Assembly: GCA_947425785.1 (NCBI GenBank)
Contig: CANEAY010000013.1
Coordinates: 1 to 60,985 of the forward strand
DNA length: 60,985 nucleotides
Source: an uncultured Pseudoflavonifractor sp.
GTDB lineage: Bacteria; Bacillota; Clostridia; Oscillospirales; Oscillospiraceae
Direction of reading: 5' to 3'
The notes below the pieces were generated by a model. The model did no database searches. It was not told the DNA's origin and saw nothing but the letters and a program-made list of their open reading frames with translations. This document shows, piece by piece, positions 40,767-49,118 of the stretch (positions are counted from its first letter, which is position 1; every line of letters starts with the position of its first letter). Position numbers and translations under genes: made by a program.

Positions 40767-42107
40767 TCAGCCCACAAAGAACATATTGAAGCCGGCGGGC
40801 AGGCTCACCAGGCCCAGGGCGTTGGGGATGGCCATGGACAGGAAGGGGATGTAGGTGACCAGCAGCAGGCTCACCAGCACCACGCCGAAATAGGGCAGCA
40901 GCATTTTGATGACCTGCTCGATCTTCACATTGGCGATGCGGCAGCCGGCGAAGAGGATGGCGCCCACCGGCGGGGTCAGGGTGCCCACGCACAGGTTCAT
41001 GACCATCATCAGGCCGAAGTGAACGGGATGCATCCCGAAGGACTGGACGATGGGCAGGAAGATGGGGGTGAAGATGAGCACGGCGGGGGTGGGATCCATG
41101 AAGGTGCCCACGATGAGCAGCACGATGTTCATAATGATGAGCAGCACGATGGGGCTGGAGCTGATGCCCAGCATGGCGCTGGAGATGAGCTGGGGGATCT
41201 TGGCGAAGGACATGACCCAGCTCATGATGGAGGACACGCACACCAAAAACTCAATGACGGCGGTGGTCTTCACGGTGGACAGCAGGATGCCGGGCAGATC
41301 CTTGACCTTGATGTTGCGGTAGATAAAGCCCAGGATGAGGGAGTAGGCCACGGCGATGGCGGAGCCCTCGGTGGCGGTGAACCAGCCGGCCAGGATACCG
41401 CCGATGACGATGACGATCATCAGCAGGCTGGGGATGCCCTCCCACAGAGCCTTCAGGGTCTTCTTCAGATCGTACTTCTCGGTGGAGACATAGCCCCGCT
41501 TGCGGGCCATAAAGCCGGCCACGATCATACAGCCGATGCCCCACAGGATGCCGGGCACATAGCCCGCCATAAAGAGGGCGGCGATGGACACGCCGTTGGC
41601 CACGGTGGCGTAGACGATCATGATGTTGCTGGGGGGGATCATCATGCCGGTGGGGCCGGAGGCAATGTTGACGGCGGCGGAGAACTCATGGGCATAGCCC
41701 TCCTCGTCCTCCATGGGACCCAGGATACCGCCCATAGCGGAGGCGGCGGCCACGCCGGAGCCGGAGATGGCGCCGAAGAGCATATTGGCCACGATATTGG
41801 TCTGGGCCAGGGCGCCGGGGAGCTTGTGGGCCACGATCTTGGCACAGCCGATGAGGCGTTTTGCGATACCGCCTGTGTTCATCAGGTTTCCTGCCAGCAC
41901 AAAGAAGGGGATGGCCAGCAGGGAGAAGGAGTTCGCGCCGGTAAAGCACCGCTTGGCGGCGGTGGTCATGGCGTTGCCGAAGGGCAGGATGACCATGATA
42001 GCGGCGGAAGCGCCCAGGCCGATGGAAAGGCCGATGGGGAAGCCCAGCATCAGGGTGATAACGATAACGACCACCATGATCAGGGCGGCAAGCATTGCTT
42101 GATCCAT
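40767..42107 (-). CDS. dctM: TRAP transporter large permease
   Basis: The 446-residue membrane protein has about twelve membrane segments and DctM signatures: FVLAGNLMNTGGIAKRLIGC, ISGSGVAAASAMGGILGPM, SGPTGMMIPPSNIMIVYA and CVGTLTPPVGAILFAGCRIA. It is the sodium/proton-coupled channel of a TRAP system for a carboxylate sugar, presumed a free (unsaturated or keto-deoxy) uronate. AAGGGAGGTAACTGACTT precedes the ATG. Confidence 0.95.
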   Translation of the reverse strand: MDQAMLAALIMVVVIVITLMLGFPIGLSIGLGASAAIMVILPFGNAMTTAAKRCFTGANSFSLLAIPFFVLAGNLMNTGGIAKRLIGCAKIVAHKLPGALAQTNIVANMLFGAISGSGVAAASAMGGILGPMEDEEGYAHEFSAAVNIASGPTGMMIPPSNIMIVYATVANGVSIAALFMAGYVPGILWGIGCMIVAGFMARKRGYVSTEKYDLKKTLKALWEGIPSLLMIVIVIGGILAGWFTATEGSAIAVAYSLILGFIYRNIKVKDLPGILLSTVKTTAVIEFLVCVSSIMSWVMSFAKIPQLISSAMLGISSSPIVLLIIMNIVLLIVGTFMDPTPAVLIFTPIFLPIVQSFGMHPVHFGLMMVMNLCVGTLTPPVGAILFAGCRIANVKIEQVIKMLLPYFGVVLVSLLLVTYIPFLSMAIPNALGLVSLPAGFNMFFVG

Positions 42108-42123
42108 AAGTCAGTTACCTCCC

Positions 42124-42642
42124 TTACACAACGCTCTTGGCGTCCTGGCTGCCGGTGTTGCCCTTTTTGTAATCGTCAACAGCCAGGAAGCAGTTATAGA
42201 TGGCATAGAACAGGGTGAAGATGCCGGAGATGGGGATAGCGGAATAAATGATGCCCATGGGGATGCCCAGAGCGGCGTCGGTGGTGGCCATCTGCTGGCC
42301 GGCGATGAGGTAGCCGCCATAGCCCAGGACGACGGCGGCAAAGAGCACCAGGCAGATGTTGGTGAGGATCTCCACCACCAGCAGGGTCACGCCCTTCATC
42401 TTGTCCTTGAAGACAGTGATATCCAGGTGCTCCTTCAGGCCGAACACGTAGGCGGAGCCATACATGATCATCCACACGAACAGATACTGGGAAATGGCCT
42501 CGGAATAGGCGCTGGGGCTGTTGAAGATCTTACGGGTGATGACCTGGTATACCACCAGAACGGTCATGATGCCCAGGATGATGATGCACATCCACTCCAT
42601 GATCTTGTCCACGACCCGCTTGATCGAGGTGAGCGCTTGCAT
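42124..42642 (-). CDS. dctQ: TRAP transporter small permease
   Basis: The 172-residue protein has four membrane segments, with VYQVITRKIFNSPSAYSEAI and FVWMIMYGSAYVFGLKEHLD typical of DctQ. It partners the large permease encoded 16 bp downstream. The ATG at 42642 has AAAAGGAGG upstream. A stem-loop separates it from dctP. Confidence 0.92.
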   Translation of the reverse strand: MQALTSIKRVVDKIMEWMCIIILGIMTVLVVYQVITRKIFNSPSAYSEAISQYLFVWMIMYGSAYVFGLKEHLDITVFKDKMKGVTLLVVEILTNICLVLFAAVVLGYGGYLIAGQQMATTDAALGIPMGIIYSAIPISGIFTLFYAIYNCFLAVDDYKKGNTGSQDAKSVV

Positions 42643-42680
42643 GGGGAAGCCTCCTTTTCTCAACTTTTCCTTTTATCAGA

Positions 42681-42707
42681 AGAGGCCCGCAGAGCCTGCG
42701 GGCCTCT
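42681..42707 (-). terminator. Intercistronic stem-loop between dctP and dctQ
   Basis: AGAGGCCCGCA pairs perfectly with its complement around a 5-nt loop. The weak T content after it suggests mRNA stabilization or partial termination, giving more binding protein than permease. Confidence 0.7.
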
Positions 42708-42753
42708 TACTGTCACAGAGGTTGTTCTGTTTCAGTACGCAGGGTAAGTAAGA

Positions 42754-43827
42754 TTACCGCACGTCCTGGATGGCCTGGTAAACGGCCTTGGTCATGTCGG
42801 AACGGTTGGCCACGTCGTTGATGAGATCCTGGCAGCGATCCTGGAAGGGCTTGATGTCGATCTCGGTCACGGTGACGCCGAACTCCTTCTGCACCTTGTC
42901 AAAGTACTCGCTGCGCAGCTCCTCGGCCAGGCTGAACATGGTGTCCACGGACTCGGTGGCCAGCTCCTTCAGAGCCTTCTGGTCGGCCTCGGACATGCCC
43001 TTGAGCACGTCCACGTTGATGACCAGCTCATCGGGGATCATCAGGTGGTTGGTCAGGGTGTAGTAGGGAGCGACCTCGTACTGCAGCAGGTCGGTGTAGG
43101 TGATGATGTTGTTCTCAGCGCCGTCAAGGGTGCCGGACTGGATGGCGGAGTACACGTCGCCCTGGCCCATGGCAGTGCCCACGCCGCCCATCTTGTTCAT
43201 CATCTGGATCATGGTGTCGGACTGCATGACGCGGATCTTCTTGCCGGAGAGCTGCTCGGGAGTGGTGATAAGCTCCTTGGTGTACAGGCAGCGGGGGCCA
43301 AGGCTGTAGGCAGCCAGCACGGTGAAGCCGCTGCCCTCAGTGGTGGCGAACAGGTCGTCCAGCTTGCCGCTCTGGAAGAGCTTCTTCTGGTGATCGATGC
43401 TGTCGTAGACATAGGGAGTGCCGATCATGGCGAAGTCGGAGCTGACGCCCTCCACGATGGAGTTGGCCACGATGGCCATCTCGATGGAGCCGTTCTGGAC
43501 CAGCTCCAGGGACTCGGCCTGGGAGCCCAGCTGCTCGGAGGGATAGACCTCGATGGAGTAACGGCCCTCGGTGGCGTCGTAGAGCTTGTCGCTCAGCTCC
43601 ACCATGGTCTTGGCCTCGGGGTTCTCCATGGTCTGGTTGAAGGCGCACTTAAAGACGGTCTGGCCCACCTTGGCGCCGTCGGAAGCGGCCTGGCTCTGGG
43701 CGGGAGCGGGATCGGCGGCCTTGCTCTCGGCCGGGGCGGGAGTGCTGGTGGTGCCGCCGCCGCAGGCGGCCAGGGACAGGCTCATCGCGCCGGCGAGGAG
43801 CATCGCAAGGGCAGATTTCTTGTTCAT
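42754..43827 (-). CDS. dctP: TRAP transporter solute-binding lipoprotein
   Basis: The 357-residue protein has a lipoprotein signal (SLSLAACGGG) and a linker TPAPAESKAADPAPAQSQAA, then a DctP domain. The fold contains KTMVELSDKLYDATEGRYSI, the conserved Arg site in KIRVMQSDTMIQMMNKMGG that binds the ligand carboxylate, and QSGTLDGAENNIITY. It captures an acidic sugar for DctQ/DctM. TTAAGGAGGAACAAG precedes the ATG. It is the first gene of the uronate operon. Confidence 0.94.
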   Translation of the reverse strand: MNKKSALAMLLAGAMSLSLAACGGGTTSTPAPAESKAADPAPAQSQAASDGAKVGQTVFKCAFNQTMENPEAKTMVELSDKLYDATEGRYSIEVYPSEQLGSQAESLELVQNGSIEMAIVANSIVEGVSSDFAMIGTPYVYDSIDHQKKLFQSGKLDDLFATTEGSGFTVLAAYSLGPRCLYTKELITTPEQLSGKKIRVMQSDTMIQMMNKMGGVGTAMGQGDVYSAIQSGTLDGAENNIITYTDLLQYEVAPYYTLTNHLMIPDELVINVDVLKGMSEADQKALKELATESVDTMFSLAEELRSEYFDKVQKEFGVTVTEIDIKPFQDRCQDLINDVANRSDMTKAVYQAIQDVR

Positions 43828-43862
43828 GTTCTTGTTCCTCCTTAAAAATCTTTATTGCTTGA

Positions 43863-43907
43863 CCGGCTCATGCCGGAGGCAACCGTAACAAGGGAGCCAT
43901 CGGCTCC
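43863..43907 (-). promoter_or_regulatory. Two small hairpins in the dctP leader
   Basis: CCGGC/GCCGG (43863-43867, 43872-43876) and GGAGCC/GGCTCC (43893-43898, 43902-43907) are perfect short stems upstream of dctP. No consensus promoter is visible in the 150-bp gap, so the start point is uncertain. Confidence 0.4.
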
Positions 43908-43915
43908 AGGCATCT

Positions 43916-43937
43916 TTGTTTCCCAGATGGGAAACAA
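43916..43937. promoter_or_regulatory. Perfect 10-bp palindrome upstream of dctP
   Basis: TTGTTTCCCA and its exact complement flank a 2-bp centre. It lies about 90 bp before dctP and right after the terminator of the LacI gene, a plausible regulator site for the uronate operon. Confidence 0.6.
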
Positions 43938-43938
43938 G

Positions 43939-43958
43939 AAAAAGGCGTACGCCTTTTT
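43939..43958 (-). terminator. Terminator of the lacI-family gene
   Basis: AAAAAGGCG and its complement around TA make a compact hairpin with a T5 tail on the minus strand, 20 bp after the regulator stop. Confidence 0.75.
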
Positions 43959-43978
43959 CTGCTGAATTTACGGGAAGC

Positions 43979-45028
43979 TCAATCTCCCCGGACGGTGGAG
44001 CCCCGGACTTCCATCCGGTTGGGCAGCTCCTCATAAACGGGATAGTCGGGGCCTCCCCCGGCGATCCGCTCCATCAGCAGCTCCGCAGAGCGGCGGCCCA
44101 CCATCCAGGAGTCCTGGGTGATGGTGGTGATGCCCGGCGGGATCAGAGAGGCCCAGCCCCAGTCGTCGAAGCCGCATACGCCAAACCGGGAGCCGATCTG
44201 GATGCCCGCGGCCTGAATGCCCTGGAGAAGGCCCAGCATGGCCTGGCCGTTGACGGCAAAGGCCGCCAGCCGCTGCCCCGGGAACCTGGCCCGGAAGGCG
44301 TCCAGCATCCGCACGCAGGCGCCCTTGTCCTCGGGCTGGAACTGGCACAGCCACTCATGGCCCCGGCTCCCAAAGCTGTCCTTCAACGCGTCGCAGTAGC
44401 CCTGATAGCGAAGGATACGGGGAGTGACATATTCATTGCCCTGGGTAAAGAAGGCGATCTGCTCATAGCCCAGAGTCCGTAAGTAGGCGATACACTGGTA
44501 GGTCATGTGGTAGTTCTCGGTGGCCACCGTGTCCAGCACGCCGGGGGCCGAGAGGCACCGGTCGGCCAGCACAAGAGGTACACCGTTTTCATGCAGGGAG
44601 ATGAGATACTCGTCGTTCTGTCCCGTGGTATTGACGATAAGGCCATCCACCTGGTTCTCCAGCAGATCCCGGATGGCGGAGCGCTCCCGCTCCGGGTCGT
44701 CGCCGCTGTCCACCAGCAGGAGCTGGTAGCCGGTAGAGGTGCACACGCTGTTGATGCCCTTGATGATGAGGGCGGAAAACTGGCTGGAGATATCACTGAC
44801 CAGACAGCCCAACATCCTGGTATTCCTGGCTTTCAGGCCCTGGGCCATGCGGTTGGGCCGGTAGTTGAGCCGCTCGATGACCTCTCTCACCCGCTCCCGG
44901 GTCTCCGGGGAAAGGGCCTCATATTTTCCGTTGAGATAGCGGGAAATGGTGGTCTTTGAGACGCCGGCCTGTGCCGCCACCTGATCGATGGTCACCCGGT
45001 TTTCCCGTCCAGGGCGGCCTCCTGACAT
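43979..45028 (-). CDS. LacI-family regulator of the uronate operon (KdgR-like)
   Basis: The 349-residue protein has a LacI HTH (about residues 11-60; VTIDQVAAQAGVSKTTISRY with the hinge YRPNRMAQGLKARNTRMLGC) and a periplasmic-binding-protein-like effector domain. It is upstream of and codirectional with the TRAP/kdu operon, so a KDG- or uronate-responsive repressor is likely. A LacI-type operator with a central CG lies within its own promoter, pointing to autoregulation. GGGGAGGTCGG precedes the ATG. Confidence 0.88.
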   Translation of the reverse strand: MSGGRPGRENRVTIDQVAAQAGVSKTTISRYLNGKYEALSPETRERVREVIERLNYRPNRMAQGLKARNTRMLGCLVSDISSQFSALIIKGINSVCTSTGYQLLLVDSGDDPERERSAIRDLLENQVDGLIVNTTGQNDEYLISLHENGVPLVLADRCLSAPGVLDTVATENYHMTYQCIAYLRTLGYEQIAFFTQGNEYVTPRILRYQGYCDALKDSFGSRGHEWLCQFQPEDKGACVRMLDAFRARFPGQRLAAFAVNGQAMLGLLQGIQAAGIQIGSRFGVCGFDDWGWASLIPPGITTITQDSWMVGRRSAELLMERIAGGGPDYPVYEELPNRMEVRGSTVRGD

Positions 45029-45066
45029 GGGTACCGACCTCCCCTTCCCTGTTGATTTCTGCCTAT

Positions 45067-45095
45067 ATCCTAATTCTATGAAACCGGTTTGTCAA
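45067..45095 (-). promoter_or_regulatory. Promoter and LacI-type operator of the regulator gene
   Basis: TTGACA (45090-45095) and TAGGAT (45067-45072) are 17 bp apart on the minus strand. The spacer contains AAACCGGTTT (45081-45090), a perfect palindrome with the central CG of LacI-family operators, so bound regulator would block RNA polymerase. Confidence 0.8.
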
Positions 45096-45229
45096 TTCAT
45101 TTTTGCCCTTTTCCAAACATTTTGTTGCTTTTTACTGGAATCCCATTTTCATTTTTGTATATTTTCACAGTCATGACCCCATTTCGACGCCAAAGGCTCC
45201 CCCCTTTGCCCCTGCCGCCGGTTTTTGGG

Positions 45230-45258
45230 TTGACAGGAAAAAGAAGACCTTTTATTAT
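45230..45258 (+). promoter_or_regulatory. sigma-A promoter of the DUF815 ATPase gene
   Basis: TTGACA (45230-45235) and TATTAT (45253-45258) are 17 bp apart, 44 bp before the start codon. Confidence 0.85.
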
Positions 45259-45301
45259 AAATATAGTATCCAAGTCGCGCTTATACCGGAGGGATCCCTC
45301 T

Positions 45302-46504
45302 ATGGAACGATCTGAATTGAAGCTCCGCCTGAAAAGCCTCTCCCTCTTCCGGGACATCCTGGCCCAGCCCCCCATGTCCGCGGTGCTCCGCCTGCTGAGC
45401 GCTGTGGACGCCGGCACGGGAGAGTCGGCCCTCTCCGCCTGGGGTGAACTCTTCTACTCCTTGGGAGAGAACGGCTTCGACGGCCTGGGCCCCTGGTTGG
45501 AGCACTGGCTGCTCCACAGCGACGGCCCCTGGCCCAACGCCGTGGCCCAGGGCCGCTCCACCCCCGCCCAGGACGCCTTTGCCCGCCGTGATATGGAGGC
45601 CCTGGCGTCTCTTTCCGCCCTGGATGCCGCCGCCCTGCGGGACGCCCTGGCCCTCTCCCTGCCGGAGGGGGACAGGGCCGCGGCCGCCGATCTGCCCCTG
45701 TGGACGCCCCACACCCTCCTCTCCTTTGAAGCCCTCGCGGAATGGTACCGTTCCCATGGTGCGGGCCCCTTCGCCCACTGCCGGGCCTTCCTCTGGGATG
45801 GGGAAGACCTCCTGCCGGTGGAGCACCCCGACGCCCCCAGTCAGGAGGAGCTCCTGGGCTATAAGCTCCAGCGCGCCCAGGTGGAGGAGAACACCCGGGC
45901 CCTTCTGGCGGGCCGCCGTGTGAACAATGTGCTCCTCTTCGGGGACAGCGGCACCGGCAAGTCCGCCACAGTGAAATCCCTCCTCTCCCTGCCCGGCACC
46001 CAGGAGCTGCGGCTGGTGGAGGTGTCCAAGGAGGGCCTCGCCACCCTCCCCCGGCTCATCCGCTCCCTGGCCCACCGGCGGCAGAAATTCATCCTCTTCA
46101 TCGACGACCTGGCCTTTGACCAGGACGACAAGACCTACGGCGTGCTCAAGACCATCCTGGAGGGCGGGCTGGAGCCCCGGAGCGAAAACGTGGCGGTCTA
46201 CGCCACCTCCAACCGCCGGAACCTGGTGCGGCAGACCTTCTCCGACCGGGCAGGGGACGAGGTGGACCGGGACGAGACCATCCAGGAAAAGACCGCCCTG
46301 GCCGACCGCTTCGGACTGCGCATCCCCTACCTGGGCCTGCCCAAGGGGGAGTATCTGGAGCTGGTGGAGTACCTGGCCAAACGCGCGGGACTCACCCTCC
46401 CCCGGGAGGAGCTGCTGGCCCAAGCGGTGCGCTGGGACGCCCGCCACCCCGGCCGCTCCCCCCGCACCGCCCGGCAGTTCATCGACAGCATCACAGGCGC
46501 GTGA
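45302..46504 (+). CDS. DUF815 AAA+ ATPase
   Basis: The 400-residue protein has a variable N-terminal half and a C-terminal ATPase: Walker A GDSGTGKSA, Walker B FILFIDDLAFDQDD, and ATSNRRNLVRQTFSDR as sensor and arginine-finger region, as in the DUF815 family. Its cellular role is unknown; family members are widespread in Clostridia. The ATG at 45302 has GGAGGG upstream. It is a single-gene transcript between its own promoter and terminator. Confidence 0.88.
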   Translation: MERSELKLRLKSLSLFRDILAQPPMSAVLRLLSAVDAGTGESALSAWGELFYSLGENGFDGLGPWLEHWLLHSDGPWPNAVAQGRSTPAQDAFARRDMEALASLSALDAAALRDALALSLPEGDRAAAADLPLWTPHTLLSFEALAEWYRSHGAGPFAHCRAFLWDGEDLLPVEHPDAPSQEELLGYKLQRAQVEENTRALLAGRRVNNVLLFGDSGTGKSATVKSLLSLPGTQELRLVEVSKEGLATLPRLIRSLAHRRQKFILFIDDLAFDQDDKTYGVLKTILEGGLEPRSENVAVYATSNRRNLVRQTFSDRAGDEVDRDETIQEKTALADRFGLRIPYLGLPKGEYLELVEYLAKRAGLTLPREELLAQAVRWDARHPGRSPRTARQFIDSITGA

Positions 46505-46509
46505 CATAC

Positions 46510-46541
46510 AAAAAAAGCCTCGCCATCGGCGAGGCTTTTTC
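46510..46541. terminator. Bidirectional terminator between the DUF815 gene and spoIIE
   Basis: AAAAAGCCTCGCC and its complement form a perfect 13-bp stem around a 3-nt loop, with T runs on both strands. Confidence 0.93.
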
Positions 46542-46579
46542 TTTCCTTCGGCAAATGGGAGCGGTAGGCCCCATGCGTT

Positions 46580-48913
46580 TCACTGTCCGCCGCGCTTGCG
46601 CACTCCAATGACCACCACGGTGCGGTCGTCGGCGGGGCCCACCCGCCGCTCGCTCTCCTCCATCACCTGCCGGGCCAGCTCCTTGGGACTGACCCCATTG
46701 AAGCCCTCCAGCAGCTCCCGCACCCAGCCGTCCTCCTCGCTGTCGCAGACCCCGTCGCTGACCAGGAGCACCCAGTCCCCCGGCCCCAGATCCAGCGCTG
46801 TCACGTCGGCGTCCCCGTCGGCCAGGCCCGCCGGCAGGGCGGCGCCGCTCAGACGGCTCACCGTCTCCCCCCGGCGCAGATAGGTGGGAGCCGCCCCCAG
46901 CTTGCACAGCTCCCCTCTTCCGGTGTAGAGGTCGATGCGCAGCAGATCCACCGTGGTGAAGGCCCCGCTCTCCTCATTTTTCAGCGCCAGGGCGGAGTTC
47001 ACCGTCCCCATGGCGGCGGCGCTGTCCATGCCGGAGCGGAGGAACTCCTCCAAAAGCCGCACCGCCAGCCCACTCTCCCGGTGGGCCGCCTGTCCGCTGC
47101 CCATACCGTCACAGAGCAGGACAAAGAGGCTGCCGTCCCCCCGCTTGAACCAGGTGCCGGTGTCGCCGCTCTCCCCCTGGCCCTCCCGGCGGCGGGCGGC
47201 CAGGGCCGCCATGGCCATCAGCGGCTCCGCCTGCACCAGCTCCGCCCGGTTCCGGCCGGTCTCCTCCACCCGGAGGGGCACCCCCATCACCTGAGAGAGC
47301 CTGCGCACCTCCCGCTCCTCCCCCAGTGCCTGGGCCCCCTCGCCGGAGGCCTCCAGCCGCAAATGGCCCGCCTGGTCGTAGTAGGCCGCCGCCTCTCCCT
47401 CCAGCCCCAGCTCCGCCATGTGCCGCCGCAGCCGCTTCTCCCGGTCCAGATCGGGGGTCAGCTCGGCGGAGAGCTCCAGGGCGGAGGCGGTGAGGATGTC
47501 CGCCAGGGTCTCATACTGGCGGCACACCGCCCCCCGGCTCTCCCGGAGCCGGGCCTGGTACTGCCTGCGGTACCGCAGGGCCACCACCTCCTCGTTGGCG
47601 GCGCGCAAAAACTCGGAAAAGTGGACGCACCGGCTGGCGAACCAGCCGGGAAAGTCCCCCGCCTCCCCCTTCCCCCGCTCCAGCATGGTGGGAAGGGCGT
47701 CGTTGAGGGCGTTAAAGGTGCTGATGTAGTCCTTCTCCCAGCAGTTCTCCCGCAGGGCGCACCGGCGGCACACCCGCTCGGCGGCCCGGTCAAAGACGGA
47801 GGAGGGATCCCCGTCGTTGGGGCCGTCCTTGGGAAAGGCGGCGCGCAGGCTGTCCCGGAGCTGGCGGAAGGCGGCGGCGGTGGCGTCCAGCCGCGCCCGG
47901 ACATGGGCGGCGGCGGAGCGGCGGCTCTCCTCCTCCCCCTGGCGCACCAGAAAGACCGACAGCCTTTTCAGCCACCCCTCGGGCAGGAGCAGGAAGAGCA
48001 CCGCCGCCATAAAGACCTCGTAGAGCCCAGACAGCCGGGGCTGCAGCTCCCAGCTCCACAGCACCGCCGCGGCATTGGCCACGACGTAGCTCAAAACGGC
48101 GAAAAGCCGCCCCTGCCGCCGTCCCGCCCCCATGAGCAGACCGGCAAAGCCGTAGGCCATGGCGTAAAAGGGCATCCCCCCGGCGGCCAGATCCATGCCC
48201 AGGCCCGCCGTCACCCCGGCGGCGGCCCCCATCTGGGGCCCCCCCACCCGGGCCACCGCCATCACCAGCAGTACCGCCGTTACCCGGCCCAGGGAGAGGC
48301 CGTCAAAGAAGGTCACCCCCGCCAGGGACACCAGCAGGGTGCCCAGCAGGAAGAAAACGCTCACCCGCTGTCTGGCGGTGAGGGCCCCCTCCTCCTGACC
48401 CTTCCAGGGGGAGAAGGCGGTGCGGTAAAAGTAGGCCGAGCCCCCCGCCAGGATCACCTCGGAGAGGAAAAACACCACCCGCTCCGCCTCCCAGGCGGCG
48501 TCGCTCAGGTAGACAAAGCCGGTGACGGCGTCCATAGCGGCGGCCATCAGGGGCATGAACCAGCTCTTCCTGCAAAAGCCCACATCGTAGAAGGCAAACC
48601 CCACGGAAAAGACCAGGACGCAGGCGGCGGCGCAGCGCAGCCCGGCGGAGAACCCCTGGAAAAACAGGTACCCCCAGCAGGCCCCCAACAGGGCGCAAAG
48701 TCCCTCCGCCCCCGGCCCGGAGCAGGCCACAAAGCCCACCCCAAAGGGGGCGCAGCCCCCAAAGATGCCCCCCGCGGAGAGCACCGCCCCCAGCAGAAAG
48801 CGGATGGCGTGCTCCGCCGCCTGGGTCAGCGCGGGGAACCCTTGCACCCCCACAGTCTCCCGGGCCAGCTCGACCCCCGCCTCCCCTGCCTTGCTCCTCC
48901 ACTTCGTCGCCAT
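46580..48913 (-). CDS. spoIIE: Stage II sporulation protein E
   Basis: The 777-residue membrane phosphatase dephosphorylates SpoIIAA to activate sigma-F in the forespore and takes part in polar division. About ten N-terminal membrane segments (about 35-320) are followed by a central regulatory region containing a Cys cluster (VCRRCALRENCW, about 390) and a C-terminal PP2C domain (about 555-775). LLCDGMGSGQAAHRESG and LLVSDGVCDSEEDGW carry the metal-binding aspartates. Length is normal. AGGAGGAGACC precedes the ATG. Confidence 0.96.
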   Translation of the reverse strand: MATKWRSKAGEAGVELARETVGVQGFPALTQAAEHAIRFLLGAVLSAGGIFGGCAPFGVGFVACSGPGAEGLCALLGACWGYLFFQGFSAGLRCAAACVLVFSVGFAFYDVGFCRKSWFMPLMAAAMDAVTGFVYLSDAAWEAERVVFFLSEVILAGGSAYFYRTAFSPWKGQEEGALTARQRVSVFFLLGTLLVSLAGVTFFDGLSLGRVTAVLLVMAVARVGGPQMGAAAGVTAGLGMDLAAGGMPFYAMAYGFAGLLMGAGRRQGRLFAVLSYVVANAAAVLWSWELQPRLSGLYEVFMAAVLFLLLPEGWLKRLSVFLVRQGEEESRRSAAAHVRARLDATAAAFRQLRDSLRAAFPKDGPNDGDPSSVFDRAAERVCRRCALRENCWEKDYISTFNALNDALPTMLERGKGEAGDFPGWFASRCVHFSEFLRAANEEVVALRYRRQYQARLRESRGAVCRQYETLADILTASALELSAELTPDLDREKRLRRHMAELGLEGEAAAYYDQAGHLRLEASGEGAQALGEEREVRRLSQVMGVPLRVEETGRNRAELVQAEPLMAMAALAARRREGQGESGDTGTWFKRGDGSLFVLLCDGMGSGQAAHRESGLAVRLLEEFLRSGMDSAAAMGTVNSALALKNEESGAFTTVDLLRIDLYTGRGELCKLGAAPTYLRRGETVSRLSGAALPAGLADGDADVTALDLGPGDWVLLVSDGVCDSEEDGWVRELLEGFNGVSPKELARQVMEESERRVGPADDRTVVVIGVRKRGGQ

Positions 48914-48951
48914 GACGGTCTCCTCCTATGTAAAGTTCTTGGTTGGGAGAC

Positions 48952-48970
48952 AGTATAATCCAAATTTTGG
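48952..48970 (-). promoter_or_regulatory. Probable spoIIE promoter region
   Basis: TATACT (48952-48957, minus strand) is a good -10 but no -35 is seen at 17 bp, as expected for promoters that need Spo0A. A CCAAA-T-TTTGG palindrome (48960-48970) lies next to it. No clear 0A box was found. Confidence 0.4.
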
Positions 48971-49047
48971 AAATAATATGTTGAAAGCTGGGGCTTGTCC
49001 TCCTTTCGGCATTTTATTTTTCAAGGGGCCCCCCGGGGCTTTTCCGA

Positions 49048-49076
49048 TTGCCAAATACTTTATTCCATGGTACAAT
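49048..49076 (+). promoter_or_regulatory. sigma-A promoter of the dus-sigma operon
   Basis: TTGCCA (49048-49053) and TACAAT (49071-49076) are 17 bp apart, about 40 bp before the dus start. Confidence 0.75.
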
Positions 49077-49118
49077 AGTTCCGCTTGTAAAAAAGTATAG
49101 AGAACAGGAGAACCGCCC

